The notes: a model not told the origin generated them from the letters alone. A stretch of 31,695 nucleotides of DNA from DASQBT01 sp049578545 (GCA_049578545.1 JBAUMF010000033.1:1-31695), one strand, 5' to 3'. Shown: positions 15,978-24,635, counted from the first letter of the stretch. A program made the numbers and translations.

Positions 15978-17377
15978 TCGTCCGATGAGATTCTAAGCGG
16001 AATGTAAATGGTGCCGTCGCCACGGCGTATCAAAATCGCCGCACTTTTTCCTTTTGGCACTGTCCTGATCAGGTTGCGGAACTCGTCCACGGTCTTGACT
16101 GTCGCATTGTTGACCGCAAGTATGACATCGCCTTCCCGGATTCCTGCGCGAACGGCATCGCCTGATGCTTCTTCAACCAGCAAGCCGTTGCTGGTATCCA
16201 GGGCCTTCTTCTGCTCGGACGATAGCTCGGACAGGACCAGTCCCCCCTTGGACGCCCTGCCTGACGCGACTGATAAAGGTGTCGCGCCTTTGTCATCAGG
16301 CACGGAGCCTAGCGCGACGGTCAATTCCTTGACCGCGCCCCTCCGCCAAACCTGAACCGGTACCCTGGAGCCAGGTTTGGTGGAACCGACCAGACGGGGA
16401 AGATCGCCGGCATTTTCAACTGGCTTGCCATCAAAACGGAGAATGATATCGGAAACCTGCAAGCCGGCCTTTTGCGCTGGGCTTTCGTCCTGCACTACGG
16501 AAACCAGCGCGCCCACAGGACGGGAAAGTCCAAAGGATTCAGCCAGGTCGGCGGTCACTTCCTGGATCGCCACACCCAGCCAGCCACGCGACACCTTGCC
16601 GCCCGTCTTGATCTGCTCGGCCACATCCATTGCGACATCGATCGGGATTGCAAACGATACCCCCTGGTAACCACCGCTCCGACTGTAAATCTGGGAATTG
16701 ATGCCGACGACTTCACCCTTCATGTTGAACAGCGGCCCGCCCGAATTACCTGGATTAATTGCCACATCGGTCTGGATAAAGGGCACATAATTTTCATCCG
16801 GCAGCGAGCGGCCCTTGGCCGATACGATGCCCGAGGTCACGCTATTTTCGAAGCCAAATGGAGAGCCAATCGCAACAACCGGTTCACCCACCCTCAACTT
16901 GATTGGATCTCCCATGGTGACTACAGGCAGCCTGTCCGCCTTGATCTTGATCAGCGCCACGTCGGTGCGAGAATCGGTTCCCACAACTTTGGCCGTGAAC
17001 TTGCGTTTGTCTATGAGCTTCACCTCAACCTCGTCGGCACCATCGACCACATGCGCGTTGGTCAGGATATAGCCGTCACTGCTGACGATGAATCCCGACC
17101 CGGCACTATGCGCGGGAATTTCCCTGGGTATCGGCCTGCGCGGATTGGCGTCGCCCGGCGGTAAGAACTTGCGGAAGAAGTCGAACATATCGTCTTCATT
17201 CGGCATCGGGAACGGCATGCCGCGCGGCCCGTGCGGGATCAGCGTAGTGGTGGAAATATTGACCACTGCCGGGCCTTCTTTTTCCACCAGGTCGGCCACA
17301 TCTATGACCAAGCCCGGTGTCGCATGTGCCAAGCTTGCAAACAGAAACGCGGAGGATACAATAAATGTCTTGATCAT
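15974..17377 (-). CDS. mucD: Periplasmic Do-type serine protease (DegP/MucD)
   Basis: A periplasmic trypsin-like protease and chaperone that clears misfolded envelope proteins. The 467-residue protein has a signal peptide (MIKTFIVSSAFLFASLAHA), a catalytic triad His109 (TNAHVVDGA), Asp139 (DSRTDVALIKI) and Ser212 (PGNSGGPLF), and two PDZ domains (starting near residues 255 and 375). A GAGG site precedes the ATG. It overlaps rseC and the glutaredoxin-like gene by 4 bases each. The location in the rpoE cluster matches mucD of Pseudomonas and DegQ/DegP-like genes in betaproteobacteria; the symbol is by context. Confidence 0.93.
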   Translation of the reverse strand: MIKTFIVSSAFLFASLAHATPGLVIDVADLVEKEGPAVVNISTTTLIPHGPRGMPFPMPNEDDMFDFFRKFLPPGDANPRRPIPREIPAHSAGSGFIVSSDGYILTNAHVVDGADEVEVKLIDKRKFTAKVVGTDSRTDVALIKIKADRLPVVTMGDPIKLRVGEPVVAIGSPFGFENSVTSGIVSAKGRSLPDENYVPFIQTDVAINPGNSGGPLFNMKGEVVGINSQIYSRSGGYQGVSFAIPIDVAMDVAEQIKTGGKVSRGWLGVAIQEVTADLAESFGLSRPVGALVSVVQDESPAQKAGLQVSDIILRFDGKPVENAGDLPRLVGSTKPGSRVPVQVWRRGAVKELTVALGSVPDDKGATPLSVASGRASKGGLVLSELSSEQKKALDTSNGLLVEEASGDAVRAGIREGDVILAVNNATVKTVDEFRNLIRTVPKGKSAAILIRRGDGTIYIPLRISSDE

Positions 17378-17847
17378 TTTGGCCTCAATAATGAAATCGG
17401 TGAAGGAGAGATCGTGACAGCGTGCTCACCGTCCCTGCGCACGATGAACGGAAGCGATGTGCTCTTCCGCCCAGAAATTGACAGTATCGCCAGACCAATC
17501 GACAGTCCCAGCGCTGCGCCCATTGCCGGGACTGCGTCGCCTGAATACATCAGCTGGCCCAGCAAGCCACCAAGCAGCACCAATAACAGCGGAAGGCCGT
17601 AGGCGCCCAAGGCTCCGTGCCAGATCGAACCCGCAGGATAACCAATCCAGACCATTTCTCCTGCTTTCACGCCCAGTGGATCGCGCACCCTGAACCCCTG
17701 CGACCCGGAACGGAACAGTTCCGCGAGTTGACGCGTGGAGCACCCGTTACCTCCGCAGGTTCCACAGCCCGACGGTTCGCGTGCCTCAACCCAGGCGCAG
17801 CCATCTTCGACCCGAGTAACGACGGCATGTTGTTCGAGAAGATTCAT
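17374..17847 (-). CDS. rseC: RseC/MucC-family membrane protein
   Basis: RseC family proteins modulate the sigma-E system and are also linked to reduction of SoxR. The 157-residue protein has a cysteine cluster Cys28-x2-Cys31-x4-Cys36 (PSGCGTCGGNGCS), then two membrane helices (about residues 80-100 and 106-124, LPLLLVLLGGLLGQLMY and MGAALGLSIGLAILSI) and a cytoplasmic tail. This is the complete family plan. It overlaps rseB and mucD by 4 bases each. Confidence 0.93.
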   Translation of the reverse strand: MNLLEQHAVVTRVEDGCAWVEAREPSGCGTCGGNGCSTRQLAELFRSGSQGFRVRDPLGVKAGEMVWIGYPAGSIWHGALGAYGLPLLLVLLGGLLGQLMYSGDAVPAMGAALGLSIGLAILSISGRKSTSLPFIVRRDGEHAVTISPSPISLLRPK

Positions 17848-18773
17848 TTCGAATGCACTGAATTACCCGTTTCGATTAATGCAGCAGCCGGTGCTTCGCC
17901 TACAGTTGTAACTTTCGTATCACCCAAATGATGGGCATAGATTCCAATCGAACCTTCAGTGGAAAGTCCTTCCATGCTTTGCCCCTCAGGAATCGGTTCA
18001 ATAAACAGGGAAATGGCACCCATGCCGTCGGAAAAAACGATCTGGGTCACAGGCTGGGATTTTCCCCGCAGTGGCCGGTGACTTTGCATCACCTGAACAT
18101 AACCGGGGGGAGGCGAAACGTCCCAGTTCGCGGACGTGACTGCAGAATCGGCGGTTTCAATATGCTTCCCGGCCAATTGCGGAACAAACAAGTGCATATC
18201 CGGGATGTCACCAATATTGACTTCGGTGAACGTAGAGCTGGAAATGGGGGAACCCATATCATTAATGGTCCGGGTCTTGAGCGGCAGCCCTGTCCGCCTG
18301 TCGATACAGATGGTATGGGTGAATCGGTAATCATCCCTCGGCGCAAGCAGCACATCCTGGCACTCCCGCGCGGCTACACGTTCTACCTCCCCGATCTGCG
18401 CCGTATAATGATCCAGCAGGCTGGCTGGCACGCTGGGCAATACTGCGGGAAAGAAGCGACGCGCAGTTCCTTTTTCAAGCCGCACTGTCTTCCCATCAGC
18501 CGAGTGACAATACACATCGTCGTTCAGTCTGAGGAATATTCGATGGGGACCATCGATTACTTCAACCTTGTTCTTTTCACCCGACGCATCGACCCTTTGT
18601 ATCACCTTGAGTAATTCGACATGCTCTCCATGCTGATAAACATATAGCCCAGTATAGTTAAGCGTGTGTGCAGCCCTGGCTGCGCGATTTAACATATCCA
18701 GTGCGTCGGACGCGCTCGCAAAACCAGGGACAAATACCAGAAACGCCAGCCCTGCCAGACCACCTGTTCTCAA
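17844..18773 (-). CDS. rseB: Sigma-E regulatory protein RseB/MucB
   Basis: RseB is a periplasmic protein that binds RseA, protects it from cleavage, and senses mislocalised lipopolysaccharide or lipoprotein. I chose the TTG at 18773, whose TTGA overlaps the rseA stop; GAGGTGG lies about 8 bases upstream. This gives 309 residues with a signal peptide (RTGGLAGLAFLVFVPGFASA) and then ALDMLNRAARAAHTLNYTGLYVYQHG, the MucB/RseB lipid-binding domain. The C-terminal domain ends in a region with GAISLFIEP. A longer frame starting at 18866 would lie inside rseA and seems wrong. Confidence 0.93.
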   Translation of the reverse strand: MRTGGLAGLAFLVFVPGFASASDALDMLNRAARAAHTLNYTGLYVYQHGEHVELLKVIQRVDASGEKNKVEVIDGPHRIFLRLNDDVYCHSADGKTVRLEKGTARRFFPAVLPSVPASLLDHYTAQIGEVERVAARECQDVLLAPRDDYRFTHTICIDRRTGLPLKTRTINDMGSPISSSTFTEVNIGDIPDMHLFVPQLAGKHIETADSAVTSANWDVSPPPGYVQVMQSHRPLRGKSQPVTQIVFSDGMGAISLFIEPIPEGQSMEGLSTEGSIGIYAHHLGDTKVTTVGEAPAAALIETGNSVHSK

Positions 18774-19318
18774 GGCGCCACCTCGGATACCAGAACCGCC
18801 CGCTGATAGGGAGACGCCGCAGTGACCGGGGAAAATTCCTGGTGCGCGGCAAGATAGGGCGCCCACCGCACTTCTGCGGCCAACGCGGGTGAAGTCGCCG
18901 TGGCCACATGTTGGCCCTGTGCATTACCATTCTGCGCCATGGTCGGCGACTGAGGCGCAACTTGGGAATTTTGTGACCAGATTGCCACAGCGCCCGCCAC
19001 GACAAAGACACCCGCCGCAACAGAAGCCAAGGCCCGCGCTGTCACCCAGCGTGCCCTTGGCGCGAGAATTGTTGTCTCCGCAGCCAGACGCCGAGAGAAA
19101 CGTGTTCCAAAGTCCTCGGAAAACGGCAATGTGCCGCGCATGACATCACCAATCAGGTGCCAGGTTTCCCAGCGCTCGCGGTCAGATGGATTTTTCTTCA
19201 AACGATCGGGCCAATCAATGCCGCTTGCATGTTCTTCACCGTCCATCCAGGCTGACAGCAACGCTTCACTGTCCTCGGAATGGGTGGCCTGATTGATTCC
19301 ATTCGCAAGATTTTTCAT
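18770..19318 (-). CDS. rseA: Anti-sigma-E factor RseA/MucA
   Basis: RseA holds sigma-E at the membrane until regulated proteolysis releases it. I chose ATG at 19318 because AGAGGTGG lies just upstream and an N-terminal sigma-binding domain begins there (LLSAWMDGEE..., RWETWHLIGDVMRGT). The 182-residue protein has one membrane helix (about residues 92-111, ALASVAAGVFVVAGAVAIWS) and a periplasmic tail. An earlier start would overlap rpoE. The rpoE stop is 2 bases away. Confidence 0.95.
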   Translation of the reverse strand: MKNLANGINQATHSEDSEALLSAWMDGEEHASGIDWPDRLKKNPSDRERWETWHLIGDVMRGTLPFSEDFGTRFSRRLAAETTILAPRARWVTARALASVAAGVFVVAGAVAIWSQNSQVAPQSPTMAQNGNAQGQHVATATSPALAAEVRWAPYLAAHQEFSPVTAASPYQRAVLVSEVAP

Positions 19319-19320
19319 GA

Positions 19321-19917
19321 TTACCACCTCTTGTCTTTGCTTGTACCCAGCATAGGGCGAATTTTTTCCGCAATCGCTTCGCGCGCCCGAAAAATGCGGG
19401 ACCGCACCGTGCCAATGGGACAATCCATCATTTGCGCAATTTCTTCGTAACTCAAGCCTTCAATTTCCCGCAATGTAATGGCCGTGCGCAATTCTTCCGG
19501 CAGTTCTTCCACCGTTTCATTTACTGCTTTGGCAATCTGCTTGGTCTGAAGTTCCGCATCCGGTGTGGCGATGTCATGAGGCATCAGCAAATCCTCCATT
19601 ACTTCACCATCTTCATCGATAAGATCGGACTTGGAAATCTCGCGCTTCCCCTTGGCCATGAGGTAATTCTTTGCCGTATTGACGGCGATCCGGTACAGCC
19701 AGGTGTAAAAAGCACTATCGCCGCGAAACTGCGGCAACGCCCGGTAGGCCTTGATGAAGGCCTCCTGAGTAATGTCATCGATCTCAGCTGTATCCCGCAC
19801 CATTCTGGACAACAGGCGCCCAAGCTTTCGCTCATACTTCATCACCAGCAGTTCGAACGCCCGTTTGTCGCCTTTTTGCGCCCGTTCAACTAATTGCTGG
19901 TCGATTTCGCGATCCAA
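19321..19917 (-). CDS. rpoE: RNA polymerase sigma factor RpoE (sigma-E/AlgU)
   Basis: An extracytoplasmic-function sigma factor directing the envelope stress response. The 198-residue protein has region 2 (AFIKAYRALPQFRGDSAFYT and WLYRIAVNTAKNYLMAKGKR) and region 4 (ELRTAITLREIEGLSYEEIA and QMMDCPIGTVRSRIFRAREA), nearly matching E. coli RpoE in these blocks. The start is TTG (19917-19915) supported by AGGGGGGAAAG. A sigma-E-type promoter lies at 19975-20001, consistent with autoregulation. Confidence 0.97.
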   Translation of the reverse strand: MDREIDQQLVERAQKGDKRAFELLVMKYERKLGRLLSRMVRDTAEIDDITQEAFIKAYRALPQFRGDSAFYTWLYRIAVNTAKNYLMAKGKREISKSDLIDEDGEVMEDLLMPHDIATPDAELQTKQIAKAVNETVEELPEELRTAITLREIEGLSYEEIAQMMDCPIGTVRSRIFRAREAIAEKIRPMLGTSKDKRW

Positions 19918-19974
19918 CTTTCCCCCCTGAGTTCGTTATCTGCCCGCCTAATATAACAGGCTAATTTTCCTAAA

Positions 19975-20001
19975 GCAGACACAATTGTCTCTGAAAAGTT
20001 C
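19975..20001 (-). promoter_or_regulatory. Sigma-E-type promoter of the rpoE operon
   Basis: On the minus strand GAACTT (20001-19996) is followed by a 16-base spacer and TCTGC (19979-19975), close to the sigma-E consensus GAACTT-N16-TCTGA. It is about 58 bases upstream of the rpoE start, and fits the known autoregulation of rpoE operons. Confidence 0.75.
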
Positions 20002-20046
20002 ACGCTTGAGAGGATTTTACGGCTGCGTCCCGGACTTCTGCCCTGC

Positions 20047-20052
20047 TATGAT
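20047..20052 (+). promoter_or_regulatory. Extended -10 for nadB
   Basis: TGCTATGAT (TG at 20044-20045, -10 TATGAT 20047-20052) is an extended -10 element without a good -35. A start about 7 bases downstream would fall within 3 bases of the nadB ATG, suggesting a leaderless or nearly leaderless transcript. Confidence 0.45.
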
Positions 20053-20061
20053 GCACCAACC

Positions 20062-21678
20062 ATGCAGACCTTTGACGTCCTGATCATTGGAAGCGGCCTT
20101 GCCGCCCAAACCTGTGCATTGCATCTCGCGCCGCGTCTAAAGGTTGGACTGCTGACCAAGCGCAGCCTGCTGGATGGCGCCAGCAGTTGGGCCCAGGGGG
20201 GCATTGCCGCTGTCATGGACCCGAAAGATTCCGTTGAAGCACACATACGCGATACGCTCATCGCCGGGGCCGGCTTGTGCGACGAAGCCATCGCCCGACG
20301 TGTGGTGGAGAGCAGCCATGCCATGATCGACTGGTTGATCGCCCAAGGTGTCGAATTTGACCGTGACGCTTCGACCTCATTCGGGCTTCACCTTACCCGT
20401 GAAGGCGGTCATAGCCAGCGCCGCATCGTTCATGCCAAGGATGCAACCGGCTTCGCCGTGGAGAGCTGTCTCATTGACAAGCTGCGTTGCCGTAACAATA
20501 TCAAGATTCTGGAGAACCACACGGCCGTTGATCTGATTACCGGCCGTCATTTCGGTGGCGAGGAGGGCCGGGTTTTCGGCGCCTATGGCTTTGATAACGA
20601 AAGCGGCCACGTAGAGTCCTTTGCTGCCGGACATACTGTGCTGGCGACAGGCGGTGCAGGCAAGGTTTATCTCTACACCTCCAATCCGGACACCGCATCC
20701 GGCGATGGTATCGCCATGGCTTGGCGCGCAGGATGCCGCGTCGGCAACCTTGAATTCATCCAGTTCCATCCCACATGCCTCTATCATCCAGAAGCCAAAT
20801 CGTTCCTGATTACTGAGGCAGTGCGTGGCGAAGGCGGGCTGCTTAAGCTACCCAACGGTGAACGCTTCATGCAGGATCATGACCCGCGTGCCGAGCTGGC
20901 CCCGCGTGATATCGTGGCCCGCGCAATTGACTTCGAAATGAAGAAACGTGGCCTGGACTGCGTCTATCTGGACATTTCCCACAAACCCGCCAAATTCATC
21001 GTCGAACATTTCCCCACAATCTTCCGCCGTTGCCAGGAACTGGGCATCGACATCACGCAGGAGCCGATTCCGGTGGTTCCTGCCGCGCATTACACCTGCG
21101 GAGGCGTGGTAACCGACGGCTCTGGCCGAACCGATTTGTGCAACCTGCATGCCATTGGCGAGGTGGCATTTACCGGCCTGCACGGCGCCAATCGGCTGGC
21201 GTCCAATTCGCTGCTGGAATGCCTCGTATTCGGCAAATCCGCTGCAGAGGACATTCTTTCCAGCCCCGCCACGCCCGCGTCTGGCCTGCCGGAATGGGAC
21301 GAGTCGCGGGTCACCGATGCCGACGAGGAAATCGTCATTTCACATAACTGGGGCGAGCTGCGCCGCTTTATGTGGGACTATGTCGGCATCGTGCGAACCA
21401 ACAAGCGCCTGGCGCGCGCCGCACACCGGATCAAACTGCTGCAGGATGAAATCGACGAGTTCTACCGCAATTTTCGCATCAGCCACGATCTCATCGAATT
21501 GCGTAACCTGGTGATGACCGCCGACCTGATTGTGCGTTCTGCCCAATTGCGTCATGAAAGCCGTGGTCTGCATTTCAGCCGGGATTACCCCGATTTGCTG
21601 CCAGTGGCCCGGAACACCATTATTAACCCAAGGCCCGGCACGGTCTGTCCGGGTATTTGCGACGCGTCACTCTCTTAA
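20062..21678 (+). CDS. nadB: L-aspartate oxidase
   Basis: NadB oxidises L-aspartate to iminoaspartate with FAD, the first step of de novo NAD synthesis. The 538-residue protein has the N-terminal FAD motif FDVLIIGSGLAAQTCALHLA, the block GASSWAQGGIAAVMD, the family signatures GGHSQRRIVHAKDATG and VVPAAHYTCGGVV, and a helical C-terminal domain ending HFSRDYPDLLP. It is divergent from rpoE, the usual arrangement in beta- and gammaproteobacteria. The last bases share a TTAA with the convergent ygfX stop. Confidence 0.98.
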   Translation: MQTFDVLIIGSGLAAQTCALHLAPRLKVGLLTKRSLLDGASSWAQGGIAAVMDPKDSVEAHIRDTLIAGAGLCDEAIARRVVESSHAMIDWLIAQGVEFDRDASTSFGLHLTREGGHSQRRIVHAKDATGFAVESCLIDKLRCRNNIKILENHTAVDLITGRHFGGEEGRVFGAYGFDNESGHVESFAAGHTVLATGGAGKVYLYTSNPDTASGDGIAMAWRAGCRVGNLEFIQFHPTCLYHPEAKSFLITEAVRGEGGLLKLPNGERFMQDHDPRAELAPRDIVARAIDFEMKKRGLDCVYLDISHKPAKFIVEHFPTIFRRCQELGIDITQEPIPVVPAAHYTCGGVVTDGSGRTDLCNLHAIGEVAFTGLHGANRLASNSLLECLVFGKSAAEDILSSPATPASGLPEWDESRVTDADEEIVISHNWGELRRFMWDYVGIVRTNKRLARAAHRIKLLQDEIDEFYRNFRISHDLIELRNLVMTADLIVRSAQLRHESRGLHFSRDYPDLLPVARNTIINPRPGTVCPGICDASLS

Positions 21679-22094
21679 GAATTCTTCCAGCGCAACCAGA
21701 CGCGCCAGCGCCTCAATACCTGCCTGTCTGCGCTATCCGGCATCCAGACCAGGTGATGCACCCGCCCTTTACTCTTGATCGCCGCCACCCCAAATCCGGG
21801 CCCCAGCCATGCATTCCTGAGTTCGGCATGTTGCGACTCCTGGCTAAGACCATCGAGCCAGAGCGAATTCTTCGTATCCACCCTAACCGCCCTGATCCGT
21901 TGCCCGGCATAAAAGCTTCGGTAAAGCCAGCCCTGCCAGGCCATACTGCAGACAAGCAAGGCAAAAAGTGCGACTTTCACAGTAACAGGCAGCACAGTCA
22001 ACGTCACCGCCCAAGCCGCCAATCCATGCAACAGCGTGAGGATCAACAGCAAAATCCGGGAAGGCCGAAGGGACATCTTCAGGGGCAGAAACAT
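21675..22094 (-). CDS. YgfX-like membrane protein
   Basis: This 139-residue protein starts with the pattern MSLRPSRILLLILTLLHGLA (from an internal Met7) and has two membrane helices (about residues 15-31 and 37-55), then a soluble tail with LWLDGLSQESQ, GPGFGVAAIKSK and HHLVWMPDSADRQVLRRW. This matches YgfX, a family described as inner-membrane partner or toxin (CptA) associated with SdhE in E. coli. No sdhE is present here; ygfZ lies next door. The start could be 22094 or 22076. Its stop codon shares TTAA with that of nadB. Confidence 0.75.
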   Translation of the reverse strand: MFLPLKMSLRPSRILLLILTLLHGLAAWAVTLTVLPVTVKVALFALLVCSMAWQGWLYRSFYAGQRIRAVRVDTKNSLWLDGLSQESQHAELRNAWLGPGFGVAAIKSKGRVHHLVWMPDSADRQVLRRWRVWLRWKNS

Positions 22095-22135
22095 TTAGAA
22101 TGGCAGCTGTTACCAATTTTGCAGCAGCATAAACC

Positions 22136-23170
22136 ATGATTGAAATCTGGAAGCAGTTTCTAACCCAGCAGGACGCAAGAATTGAACAGGACACTGTTCT
22201 CGATTTCGGAAATCCGGCCGCCGAAGGCGAAGCCGCGGCTCAGGGTACGGTCATGGCGGACCTGTCGCAACTGGGTGTGCTGGCCTTTGCCGGGGACGAT
22301 GCGTCCACCTTCCTGCAGAACCAGTTGACCAACGATGTGCGCAGCCTGCACCCCGACACCGCGCAGCTGAATGGCTTATGCTCGCCCAAGGGTCGCCTGC
22401 TGGGGAACTTCCTGACATGGCGGCACGGCCCGGACTATTGTCTGCAAATGTCGGGGGACATCAAGAATGCGGTCCTCAAGCGGCTCAACATGTATATCCT
22501 TCGATCCAAGGTTAAAGCTCGCGATGCCTCCGACGAAACCGTGCGGCTGGTCGTTGCCGGCCCAAAAGCTGAAAGTGCTGTGCGACTGGCCACTGGCTTG
22601 ATGCCCGGCGATGCAATGAAGGTTGAACACAATGCGCAGGCTGTGGTTGTCCGGCTTGCTGCTGATAAATTGGTGCTCTCGCTTGCACCGGAAATCGCTC
22701 AGGCTGCATGGGATTCGCTCAGAGCGACCGTTCGACCGGTGGGCGCCGCAACCTGGGACTGGCTGCGGCTCAACTACGGAATTCCCATGATCGTGGCGGC
22801 CACCGTCGACCAGTTTGTGCCGCAAATGGTTAACTTCGATGTGATCAACAGCGTCAGTTTCCAGAAAGGCTGCTACCCCGGACAGGAAATCGTCGCACGC
22901 ACCCATTACCTGGGCAGGCTCAAACGCCGCATGTATCTGGCCCATCTCGATGGTGATAGCGCTCCCGCGGCGGGCGACAACCTCTATACGCCCGACATGG
23001 GCGACCAGTCGTCCGGCATGGTGGTCAACGTGGCACCTGCGCCTGGAGGCGGTTTCGATGTGCTGGCCGTGGCCCAGATCGAGAGCATCAACAACAGCCA
23101 GCCATTGCACTGGAAAACGGCGGACGGCCCGGTGCTCGCCATAAAACCCTTGCCTTATTCCATTGCTTGA
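22136..23170 (+). CDS. ygfZ: tRNA-modifying/iron-sulfur protein YgfZ (GcvT-like)
   Basis: YgfZ is a folate-binding relative of GcvT needed for activity of some iron-sulfur enzymes such as MiaB. The 344-residue protein has the early motif FLQNQLTNDVRSL and the hallmark KGCYPGQEIVARTHYLGRLK around Cys246. The ATG at 22136 has no clear ribosome binding site; the N-terminus (MIEIWKQFLTQQDARIEQDT) leads straight into the fold. It is divergent from ygfX by 41 bases. Confidence 0.95.
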   Translation: MIEIWKQFLTQQDARIEQDTVLDFGNPAAEGEAAAQGTVMADLSQLGVLAFAGDDASTFLQNQLTNDVRSLHPDTAQLNGLCSPKGRLLGNFLTWRHGPDYCLQMSGDIKNAVLKRLNMYILRSKVKARDASDETVRLVVAGPKAESAVRLATGLMPGDAMKVEHNAQAVVVRLAADKLVLSLAPEIAQAAWDSLRATVRPVGAATWDWLRLNYGIPMIVAATVDQFVPQMVNFDVINSVSFQKGCYPGQEIVARTHYLGRLKRRMYLAHLDGDSAPAAGDNLYTPDMGDQSSGMVVNVAPAPGGGFDVLAVAQIESINNSQPLHWKTADGPVLAIKPLPYSIA

Positions 23171-23332
23171 TCAAGATGATTTCCCGAGGCGGACACGCGA
23201 ACGAACAAGATTGTACAAATCGGGTACAGCGAGGAAGGTGAAGATTCAGTTGAGGCGCGGGCCGACATGAGCCTTACGAACGGTAAGCCGCATGGCGGAG
23301 AGCGTCGGCAACAAGCGAGTGCGTGATCAAAA

Positions 23333-23644
23333 ATGGAATTACTTTCCGGGTTGATCAGCGTCTACGTCTATTACAGGGTTGCACAATGCGACTGGAATGA
23401 AGCCGAAAACCTCATCCGTTCCCTACAGGCCCGGCTCGCTTGCCGAAGTGGCATCGCCGGACGCTTGTTGAAAAAACGCGGCGAACCCGGCCTGTGGATG
23501 GAGGTGTATGAATCCATCGCCCAACTCGAGGCTTTTGAACGTCATCTTGCCCAGCTGGAAGACGAATTCGATATCGCCGTGTTCATCGATGGCGTCCGTC
23601 ACCGTGAGGTGTTCGAAGCCCACTCTGGCCAGGTTTCAAACTGA
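23333..23644 (+). CDS. DUF4936-like small protein
   Basis: A 103-residue soluble protein with YVYYRVAQCDW near the start, then RSGIAGRLLKKRGEPGLWMEVYESI and a C-terminal FIDGVRHREVFEA. This matches the DUF4936 family, commonly beside ygfZ in betaproteobacteria; function unknown. The start is uncertain: ATG at 23333 or TTG at 23351, which would begin nearer the family motif. The 162-base gap from ygfZ shows no clear promoter. Confidence 0.7.
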   Translation: MELLSGLISVYVYYRVAQCDWNEAENLIRSLQARLACRSGIAGRLLKKRGEPGLWMEVYESIAQLEAFERHLAQLEDEFDIAVFIDGVRHREVFEAHSGQVSN

Positions 23645-23892
23645 AAGCCGACTGTACCTTGCGGGGCCGTGCGAAACGTTGAAATGCTCTGCCGTTTTCA
23701 ACGGCAACTTCCCGAAAAGTGGCGTAACTGCGGCCTCACCATGCCCACGAAACGGTTCGACAGAACAAGGAATCGTGGGGTCCACCAGTAATGACATAGG
23801 TTGCTGGTCTACGTCGATTTTAGCCACCGGAAGTAGCGAACCTCAAACGTGAAAGCGGGTTTGCAAATTGAACTGCAGGCATATTCCCCGCT
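23645..23892. other. Intergenic region after DUF4936 gene
   Basis: No gene is supported. It holds one perfect hairpin (GCCGTT 23691-23696, AACGGC 23700-23705, 3-base loop) without a T-run, and a long-looped pair AAAGCGGG/CCCGCTTT near the gspB stop. These could end the convergent DUF4936 and gspB transcripts. Confidence 0.3.
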
Positions 23893-24633
23893 TTAGCGAA
23901 CCCCCTGGTGGAAACGATATCCCATGTAGTCGAGGATCACCCCATCAGGCGTGATCTGCTCCAGAGTGAGCCCGGGTGCCACTAACGCGCCCTGCTCGGT
24001 CATCTCGCCGTTGATCATTACGCGACGTTCCCTGGGGTCGCTCGAATAAGCATGAAACGAAATGGAGACATTTGGTATCTCCTGGCGGATAGATGGAGGC
24101 AATTCATTCAGAGCCATCACTCTTTTCCCTTGCTCGGCGGCAGCCCCAGTAGCCGCGGTCCTGCCCGGCAAGTGCACACCCGTTGCTTCCTGGCCGGCAG
24201 CATCAGATCGAGACGAAGTGAGGGCTGACTCGTTGTTGTCGGGCGCCGGCATGTCCTGTTTCGTCGCAGCGCTTACCGACAGATGGCCAGGTTGTGCTGC
24301 CGAGGTTGATTCATGTATCAGCGGCTCATGTTCCAACTTCCCGATCATTTCAGGTGACCCGGAAGGCACCCGTGGCGCAGCGAGGTGTGGGTTCGGAGCG
24401 ATTGCCATCGATGCGATGGGCACAGCCGCAGGAGCGGGTTGCTTCATCTGCCAGGGTTGCAACCAGCCGACCACAATGCCAGCGCAGATCAGGACTGCCG
24501 CAAGCACGCTGTTCAGAAGATACCTGGGCCGTTTGGGGCCCGTCGCCGTTGCCTGTACGGTCAGCAGTGTCGGCGTCGAGCCGCGTTGACGCTGCTGATC
24601 GGATTTCCTGAGTGCATCGAGGATGTACGACAT
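23893..24633 (-). CDS. gspB: General secretion pathway protein B (GspB/ExeB-like)
   Basis: GspB works with the ATPase GspA to insert the type II secretin through the peptidoglycan. The 246-residue protein begins MSYILDALRKSDQQRQRG, the family start, has one membrane helix (about residues 38-58, YLLNSVLAAVLICAGIVVGWL), a long Pro/Ala-rich periplasmic linker and the C-terminal GspB domain (EIPNVSISFHAYSSDPRERR through GVILDYMGYRFHQGVR). It starts 2 bases after gspA stops. Confidence 0.9.
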   Translation of the reverse strand: MSYILDALRKSDQQRQRGSTPTLLTVQATATGPKRPRYLLNSVLAAVLICAGIVVGWLQPWQMKQPAPAAVPIASMAIAPNPHLAAPRVPSGSPEMIGKLEHEPLIHESTSAAQPGHLSVSAATKQDMPAPDNNESALTSSRSDAAGQEATGVHLPGRTAATGAAAEQGKRVMALNELPPSIRQEIPNVSISFHAYSSDPRERRVMINGEMTEQGALVAPGLTLEQITPDGVILDYMGYRFHQGVR

Positions 24634-24635
24634 GC

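Noticed and set aside
16472..17164. Plus-strand open frame inside mucD
   Set aside because: Shadow of the protease, no start signal or family.
22376..23110. Minus-strand open frame inside ygfZ
   Set aside because: Antisense shadow of a confident gene.
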